From NCBI GenBank assembly GCA_021790715.1, contig JAJYGK010000172.1:1-10354 (forward strand): 10,354 nt of DNA, written 5' to 3'. The notes under the pieces were generated by a model, which was not told the DNA's origin, ran no database searches, and saw nothing but the letters and a program-made list of their open reading frames with translations. Made by a program: the position numbers and the translations under genes. Origin of the DNA: Chloroflexota bacterium. Its GTDB lineage: Bacteria > Chloroflexota > Limnocylindria > Limnocylindrales > CSP1-4. Positions 6,878 to 10,354 of this stretch are shown here, piece by piece; within the stretch, counting starts at the first letter, position 1; each line of letters begins with the position of its first letter.

Positions 6878-7246
6878 CTAGTAGAAGAGGGTGTTGGTCG
6901 CCGACGCGATCTCGGCGACGAACCGGCCCGCGGTCACCACGTGGGCACCCTCGACGAGGTCGGCCTCGTCGATGTCGCGGTTCTTGATGCAGGGCGCGCC
7001 GACGAGGAACGTGCCGCCGAAGTCGCGGATCGTCTGCAGGAGCTCGGCCATGGGCTTGAACCCCGGCAGCGTGACGGTCTCGGCGACGCCGGCCTGCATG
7101 AGGCGCACGCCGTCGCCCTGGAACCCCATGACCACGTCGATCTCGGCAGCGGCGGCACCGCCGGCCATGACGAACGGGAGGATCGCCATCTCCGGGGTGT
7201 CGGGCCCGTGGGTCGCCATGACCACGAGCTTCTTGCGCTCAGCCAT
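6878..7246 (-). CDS. DsrE-family sulfur-relay protein
   Basis: A 122-residue protein with the DsrE/DsrF-like fold. Members bind persulfide sulfur on a conserved cysteine and exchange it with TusA-type carriers. The sequence shows an N-terminal strand (KLVVMATHGPDTPEMA), a small Ala/Gly-rich helix (FVMAGGAAAAEIDVVMGFQG), and the single cysteine C86 in LVGAPCIKNRDI, the place where DsrE-like proteins carry their active cysteine. The ATG at 7246 is chosen because GGGAGG lies seven bases before it; an in-frame GTG 21 bases upstream lies at or upstream of this Shine-Dalgarno and is unlikely. It is the first gene of the operon, and its pairing with tusA makes sulfur transfer the natural reading. 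I cannot tell DsrE, DsrE2-like or DrsE-like subgroups apart by eye; no membrane segment is obvious apart from the short hydrophobic Ala stretch. Confidence 0.85.
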   Translation of the reverse strand: MAERKKLVVMATHGPDTPEMAILPFVMAGGAAAAEIDVVMGFQGDGVRLMQAGVAETVTLPGFKPMAELLQTIRDFGGTFLVGAPCIKNRDIDEADLVEGAHVVTAGRFVAEIASATNTLFY

Positions 7247-7271
7247 CTCCAGCCCTCCCGGGCGCATCGGA

Positions 7272-7311
7272 GGATCCGTCCGTGCCGCCCCGGCGGGGCA
7301 TCACCGGATCC
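7272..7311. other. Concentric inverted repeat in the leader of the dsrE-tusA-hdr operon
   Basis: GGATCCG at 7272-7278 pairs with CGGATCC at 7305-7311, and inside it TGCC at 7283-7286 pairs with GGCA at 7297-7300 around the same centre. A tighter alternative inner stem is GCCCC/GGGGC (7287-7291 with 7295-7299). It lies about 25 bp upstream of the first gene of the sulfur operon and could be an RNA hairpin in the 5' leader or an operator. In DNA this rich in GC such stems arise often, so the function is unproven. Confidence 0.3.
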
Positions 7312-7327
7312 CACTGCTGACGCTACG

Positions 7328-7383
7328 GGCCCGTGTCGGTGCCCACCGGAACGTGTGCGTGCCGCGGGGAACGTGTCCGTACC
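7328..7383. promoter_or_regulatory. Three tandem operator-like dyads, 20-bp period, in the divergent promoter region
   Basis: Three 16-bp units start at 7328, 7348 and 7368, exactly 20 bp apart: GGCCCGTGTCGGTGCC, GGAACGTGTGCGTGCC and GGAACGTGTCCGTACC. They share the form GGNNCG-TGTS-SGTNCC, in which the outer six bases are near-complementary (five of six pairs in units 2 and 3). A half site, GGAAC, follows in phase at 7388. The spacing of about two helical turns places all units on one DNA face, as expected for side-by-side dimers. The 16-bp dyad length suits a Crp/Fnr-type dimer, and a regulator of that family starts at 7460. The array lies between the two divergent transcription units, so it could control both. 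Confidence 0.55.
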
Positions 7384-7387
7384 GCGC

Positions 7388-7415
7388 GGAACCGAGGGCG
7401 AGGGCCGCCTAGACT
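7388..7415 (+). promoter_or_regulatory. Candidate promoter of the Crp/Fnr-type regulator
   Basis: TAGACT at 7410-7415 fits a TANNNT -10 box and lies about 45 bp before the ATG at 7460, giving a short leader. GGAACC at 7388-7393 lies 16 bp upstream in the -35 position but is not a housekeeping TTGACA-like box; it also forms the fourth, half unit of the dyad array. This is a weak pattern match in GC-rich DNA. Confidence 0.3.
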
Positions 7416-7459
7416 GGCGAACCGGGGATCGGACGTGCAGCGAGGGCACAAGGAGGCCG

Positions 7460-8173
7460 ATGGCAGAAGCGGGCGCGCTCCGGAGGAACAGGCTGCTGGC
7501 GGCCGTGCCCCGTGCGGCGCTCGAGAGCGTCGCCGGGCGGATGACGGTCTCGGCCGCGATGCGCGACCAGGTCGTCCACCAGCCGGGCGAGCGGATGGAC
7601 AGCGTGATGTTCCCGCTCGAGGGGCTGTTCTCGCTCGTGGTCACCGACCCGTTCGGGAGCTTCACGTCGATCGCAACGGTCGGTCGCGAGGGGGCGATCG
7701 AGCTCGCTCCCGCGCTCGGCTCCGTGCCCGTTCCCACCGAGATCGTCTGCCTGATCGGCGGGATGATCGCGGAGATGCCCACCGACGATCTGCGGATGCT
7801 CCTCGACGCGAGCCCGCCGTTCCGGTCGGCGATCTTCCGCTACATGGGCGCGCGGTTCGTCGACTGCGTGGAGGTCTCGGCCTGCCATCGGCTGCACCCG
7901 CTCGAGGCGCGCATGGCCCGCTGCCTGCTGACGACCCGTGACCGCATCGAGCGGGACGAGTTCCCGTGCACGCACGAACAGCTCGCCGGGCTGCTCGGGG
8001 CGACGCGCCCGAAGGTGTCGCTGGCGCTGAAGACGCTGCAGCGGGCCGGGACGGTCATCCACAGCCGGGGATCGGTCCGGATCCTCGACCCCGTCGCCCT
8101 GGAGGCGATGACCTGCGGCTGCTACACGACCATCAGGAACGCGTTCCAGGCGGCGGACCGGCCTCCGCGCTGA
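7460..8173 (+). CDS. Crp/Fnr-family transcriptional regulator without a cyclic-nucleotide cassette
   Basis: A 237-residue regulator. Residues 1-125 form the cupin-like sensor domain (VVHQPGERMDSVMFPLEGLFSLV is the typical opening half). A long dimer helix follows around 125-160. A Crp-type helix-turn-helix covers about 170-205 (CTHEQLAGLLGATRPKVSLA, then a wing with SRGSVRILD), ending in LEAMTCGCY as in many soil-bacterial members. The cyclic-nucleotide phosphate-binding cassette is not visible: the region reads GREGAIELAPALGS, with no downstream R-S/T-A. It has seven cysteines (C97, C136, C142, C155, C170, C219, C221), but not the clustered N-terminal set of Fnr. The ATG at 7460 has AAGGAGG just upstream; the longer in-frame reading from 6665 is antisense to the operon and rejected. 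Placed divergently from the sulfur/Hdr operon with tandem dyads between, it probably controls that operon, itself, or both. The effector is unknown. Confidence 0.9.
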   Translation: MAEAGALRRNRLLAAVPRAALESVAGRMTVSAAMRDQVVHQPGERMDSVMFPLEGLFSLVVTDPFGSFTSIATVGREGAIELAPALGSVPVPTEIVCLIGGMIAEMPTDDLRMLLDASPPFRSAIFRYMGARFVDCVEVSACHRLHPLEARMARCLLTTRDRIERDEFPCTHEQLAGLLGATRPKVSLALKTLQRAGTVIHSRGSVRILDPVALEAMTCGCYTTIRNAFQAADRPPR

Positions 8174-8192
8174 CCGCCGGCCGACAATCCCG

Positions 8193-8210
8193 CGCCGCCG
8201 TCAGGCGGTG
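8193..8210. terminator. Possible hairpin between convergent genes
   Basis: CGCCGCC and GGCGGTG form a 7-bp stem (one G-T pair) around a GTCA loop, between the regulator stop at 8171-8173 and the stop of the convergent aldolase-like gene, which it overlaps. There is no T-tract on either side, so intrinsic termination is doubtful; it may only be a by-product of high GC. Confidence 0.22.
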
Positions 8211-8869
8211 TGCGTGCCGGCGGTCTCGAAGCTCATCGCGCGCTGGAGCGCGGCGGCCCGCATCTCCGGGGGCAGCGCCACCGCGCCGCCGAGCGTGCAT
8301 GCACGGAAGGCGGCCGAGGCGGCCTCCTCCACGACGCCGTTCACGAGCACCGCGAGCTCGGGCGTGCGGTGGAAGACGAGCAGGCCGTGGTTCGCGAGGA
8401 GGACGGCCGGGACCCCGGGACGGAGCGCGGCCCGGATGTTGGCGACGGCCTGTGCGGAGCCGCGCGGGCCGTAGGCGGCCACCGGCACGCCGTCGGCGAG
8501 CCCGAACATCGCGAGCGCCTCGATCCAGCAGTCGATGGGCTGGTTGGCGACCGCGAACGCCGTGGCATAGGGCGCGTGGGTGTGGATGACGGACCCCACG
8601 CTCGGCTGGTCGCCGTACAGGGCCGTGTGCATGGCCACCACCGCACCCTGGATCGGCGGCAGGCTTCCCTCGCGCAGGGTGCCGTCCAGGCCCACGCGCG
8701 CGATTCCCTCCGCCGTCAGACCGCTGAGCGACGAGGCGGACGTGAAGTACATCTCATCGCCGTCTCCGGCCCGCACGCTCACGTTCCCGTGCCCGTTGGC
8801 CGAGATCGCTCCGCCTGCGACCACCGATGCGGCGGTGGCGAGCACCTGGTCGACCAGTGCCTTGTCCAC
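8201..8869 (-). CDS. Class II aldolase/adducin-family protein, catalytic Glu apparently missing
   Basis: A 222-residue protein of the class II aldolase/adducin family, which includes zinc-dependent sugar-phosphate aldolases, epimerases, decarboxylases and dehydratases. Substrate-loop motifs are present: NGHGNVSVR (25-33) and YFTSASSLSG (41-50). The zinc histidines are H96 and H98 (VIHTHAPYA) and H161 (ANHGLLVF). Measured from the first zinc His, the position of the FucA catalytic glutamate (E73, 19 residues before H92) is V77 here (GAVVAMH instead of the usual SSExxxH). The phosphate-binding TPSG is also altered to TSAS. The start is a GTG at 8869, six bases after GGAGGGGGG; the longer reading to 8953 has no ribosome site and is discarded. 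It is monocistronic here, converging on the regulator with 27 bp between stops, and no sugar genes are nearby. The substrate and even the chemistry cannot be stated. Very sure of the fold. Confidence 0.87.
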   Translation of the reverse strand: MDKALVDQVLATAASVVAGGAISANGHGNVSVRAGDGDEMYFTSASSLSGLTAEGIARVGLDGTLREGSLPPIQGAVVAMHTALYGDQPSVGSVIHTHAPYATAFAVANQPIDCWIEALAMFGLADGVPVAAYGPRGSAQAVANIRAALRPGVPAVLLANHGLLVFHRTPELAVLVNGVVEEAASAAFRACTLGGAVALPPEMRAAALQRAMSFETAGTHTA

Positions 8870-9049
8870 GGTGTACCCCCCTCCACGGACGTGTCGCAAG
8901 GGCGACCGGCGAATAGTGCCATGCGGCCCGCCGCGGCGCCCGCGCGGAGGCATCCGGAAGTCGGCGGGAGGCGGCCGGCGGGGAGCACCACTCCCGTGCC
9001 GCCGCTCCGGCCCGTCCGTGCCCCCGGCCCGGGCCCGTGCCCGCCGCCG

Positions 9050-10237
9050 CTACTCCCAGCGGAAAAACCGCGCGGAGATCCCGAGACAGACCACGAACCA
9101 GGCCGCGAGCACGGCCACGTCCACCGGCAGCGGAGCGTACGGCGAGCCGTGCACCATCACCTGCCGCAGGGCATCGCCGAGATAGGTGAGCGGCAGGAAG
9201 GTCGCCACCGGGCGCAGGACCGCGGGCATGATCTCGAGCGGGAAGAAGACGCCCGAGAGGAACATCATCGGGAACTGGATGACCTGGACGATCCCGTTCG
9301 CGGCCTCCTCGGTGCGCGCGAACGCGGCGACCAGGTACCCGATCGAGATGAACGTCAGCGCGCCCAGGACCACGATCGCGGCCATCAGCCAGAGTGCGCC
9401 GAGCACGGTGACGCCGAACACCGCGACGCCGATCCCCATGATGAGGATCGCCTGGACGATCGCGATGAGGAGCCGCAGCGCGACGTTGCTGCCCACGAGC
9501 GTCCACCGGGGCAGCGGGGTCGCGCCCAGCCGCTTGAGGATGAGTTTCTCGCGCTGGGCGACCAGCGGGACCGCCCCGAAGACGCCGAGCTGCATGAGCG
9601 CCATGCCCAGGATCCCGGGCACCAGGAAGGCCGCGCTGGAGAGATCCTGCGTCTGCAGGGAGCGATCCGTCACGCCGAGCAGGGGTGCGCGGCCCGTGAG
9701 CGCAACGTTGAGCGAGGCGACCACCTGGGCCACGCCCTGGCGGATGGTGGCGCTGCTCGTCTGCTGGCTGGGGTCCGTGTAGACCTCGAGCCGGACCGGC
9801 GTCGGCGCATCGGCCGACGGGCCCGACCGGGCGGGCGGGGAGGCCGCGGATTGCGCGGAGCCGGCCCCGGCGCTGGGCGGGACGGCACCGCTCGCGCCGG
9901 GTGCGGTGGCGGCGGCGAGGGCTGCGCCGTAGCCGCCGGGGACCACGACGACCCCGTCCACCGTGCCCTTGCGCATCGCGTCGAGCGCGGCGGCCAGCGA
10001 ATCGGACCGGAGCTTGAAGAGCGGCACCTGCGCGAACGCGTCCCGCAGCCGGGCGGACGCGGCGGTGTGGTCCTGGTCGACCCAGCCCAGCGTGTACGAG
10101 GGCGTGCCGCCACCCGAGAAGATGGCGCCGAACAGCAGGATGAAGATGACGGGGAAGGCGAACGTCCAGAACAGCGCCGTGCGGTCGCGCACGAAGCTCC
10201 GGATGTTGGCGACGGTCAGCGTCACGAAGCCCGACAC
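9050..10237 (-). CDS. ABC-2 type exporter permease (YhgE/DrrB-like)
   Basis: A 395-residue membrane subunit of an ABC exporter. One helix near the N-terminus (residues 21-41) is followed by a large outside domain (about 42-200) and five more helices at about 202-227, 248-276, 278-304, 313-336 and 371-389. The cytoplasmic motif EKLILKRLGATPLPRW (230-245) and the FLSGVFFPLE segment (327-335) are typical of ABC-2 permeases that export lipids, drugs or polyketides. Residues about 106-147 in the outer domain are a low-complexity stretch of Ala, Pro, Gly and Ser and probably an unstructured insert. The GTG at 10237 is chosen; GGGAG overlaps the stop of the ATPase gene, 4 bp upstream, so the two are coupled. 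The stop at 9050 is followed by 180 bp with no gene. The substrate cannot be told from sequence. Confidence 0.92.
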   Translation of the reverse strand: MSGFVTLTVANIRSFVRDRTALFWTFAFPVIFILLFGAIFSGGGTPSYTLGWVDQDHTAASARLRDAFAQVPLFKLRSDSLAAALDAMRKGTVDGVVVVPGGYGAALAAATAPGASGAVPPSAGAGSAQSAASPPARSGPSADAPTPVRLEVYTDPSQQTSSATIRQGVAQVVASLNVALTGRAPLLGVTDRSLQTQDLSSAAFLVPGILGMALMQLGVFGAVPLVAQREKLILKRLGATPLPRWTLVGSNVALRLLIAIVQAILIMGIGVAVFGVTVLGALWLMAAIVVLGALTFISIGYLVAAFARTEEAANGIVQVIQFPMMFLSGVFFPLEIMPAVLRPVATFLPLTYLGDALRQVMVHGSPYAPLPVDVAVLAAWFVVCLGISARFFRWE

Positions 10238-10241
10238 GGTG

Positions 10242-10354
10242 TCACTCCCGCAGGGCCCGGCCGGTCAGGTCGAGGAAGACGTCCTCGAGCGTGGCCCGCC
10301 GGATGCCGAGGTTCCCGGGCTCGCGCCCGAGCGTCTCGGTCCGGACGAGCAGCG
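10242..10354 (-). CDS. ABC exporter ATP-binding subunit, C-terminal fragment
   Basis: Only the last 36 complete codons are in the window; the gene continues past the right edge. The reading frame ends in RRATLEDVFLDLTGRALRE, the characteristic tail of ATPases that pair with ABC-2 permeases (LEDVFLxLTG). Walker and signature motifs are outside the window. Its stop lies 4 bp before the permease start, the usual arrangement for a two-component exporter. Confidence 0.9.
   Translation of the reverse strand, partial: LLVRTETLGREPGNLGIRRATLEDVFLDLTGRALRE

Noticed and set aside
1..7246. Assignment as the known sHdr sulfur-oxidation cluster
   Set aside because: There is one hdrB and one hdrC rather than two of each, no lipoate-binding protein gene in view, and the GltD-like module and MvhD are not part of that system.
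1..7246. Assignment as methanogen HdrABC-MvhADG or reverse Dsr
   Set aside because: No hydrogenase subunits, no dsrAB or dsrMKJOP genes, and no membrane subunit occur in the operon.
6665..7459. Upstream extension of the Crp/Fnr regulator frame on the plus strand
   Set aside because: It is antisense to tusA and dsrE and crosses the intergenic region; the ATG at 7460 with AAGGAGG matches the family start.
8870..9049. Terminator and promoter signals between the permease and the aldolase-like gene
   Set aside because: GGGAG/CTCCC (8981-8995) and the palindrome GGCCCGGGCC (9026-9035) can form stems, but without T-tracts. An ACGTGTC core near 8889 resembles the dyad array but lacks symmetry, and no convincing -35/-10 pair was found.
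1..10354. CRISPR array, tRNA, rRNA, insertion sequence or prophage genes
   Set aside because: No regularly spaced repeats beyond the 20-bp dyads, no cloverleaf or transposase/integrase sequence was seen on either strand.

Overview
The window comes from a GC-rich bacterium; by eye GC is near 70%, with G/C at most third codon positions and GGAGG-type ribosome sites in front of most genes. Gene style fits a high-GC Actinomycetota or Chloroflexota lineage, but nothing here fixes the taxon. There is no rRNA, tRNA, CRISPR array, insertion sequence or recognisable phage gene.

Region 1 (7246 down to 1, minus strand, running off the left edge) is one tightly packed operon of nine genes. In transcription order they are: a DsrE-family protein, a TusA-type sulfur carrier, an MvhD-like protein, an HdrA-like flavoprotein carrying a whole GltD/NfnB-like module inside it, a second HdrA, a 77-residue winged-helix protein, HdrC, HdrB, and the start of a cysteine-rich hemerythrin-like protein. 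Junctions are ATGA, GTGA or TGATG overlaps or gaps of at most 9 bp, so the set is almost certainly co-transcribed and translationally coupled. DsrE and TusA suggest that protein-bound sulfane sulfur is handed to (or taken from) a cytoplasmic heterodisulfide-reductase-like complex. The GltD-like module suggests NAD(P)H, rather than H2 or formate, as the electron partner. The two HdrA proteins carry complementary sets of Fe-S motifs. No lipoate-binding protein, rhodanese, DsrAB, hydrogenase or formate dehydrogenase gene lies in the window, so direction and substrate are open.

Region 2 (7247-7459) is the divergent promoter region between this operon and a Crp/Fnr-family regulator (7460-8173, plus strand). 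It holds three similar 16-bp dyads spaced exactly 20 bp apart plus a half site, a good candidate operator array for that regulator. A concentric inverted repeat lies in the untranslated leader of the sulfur operon.

Region 3 (8201-8869, minus) is a class II aldolase/adducin-family protein convergent with the regulator. It keeps the three zinc histidines but appears to lack the catalytic glutamate. The 180 bp between it and the next gene hold no gene I can support, only GC-rich inverted repeats.

Region 4 (9050-10354, minus) is the end of an ABC-2 type exporter operon: the last 36 codons of the ATPase followed 4 bp later by its membrane permease. It looks unrelated to the sulfur/Hdr operon.
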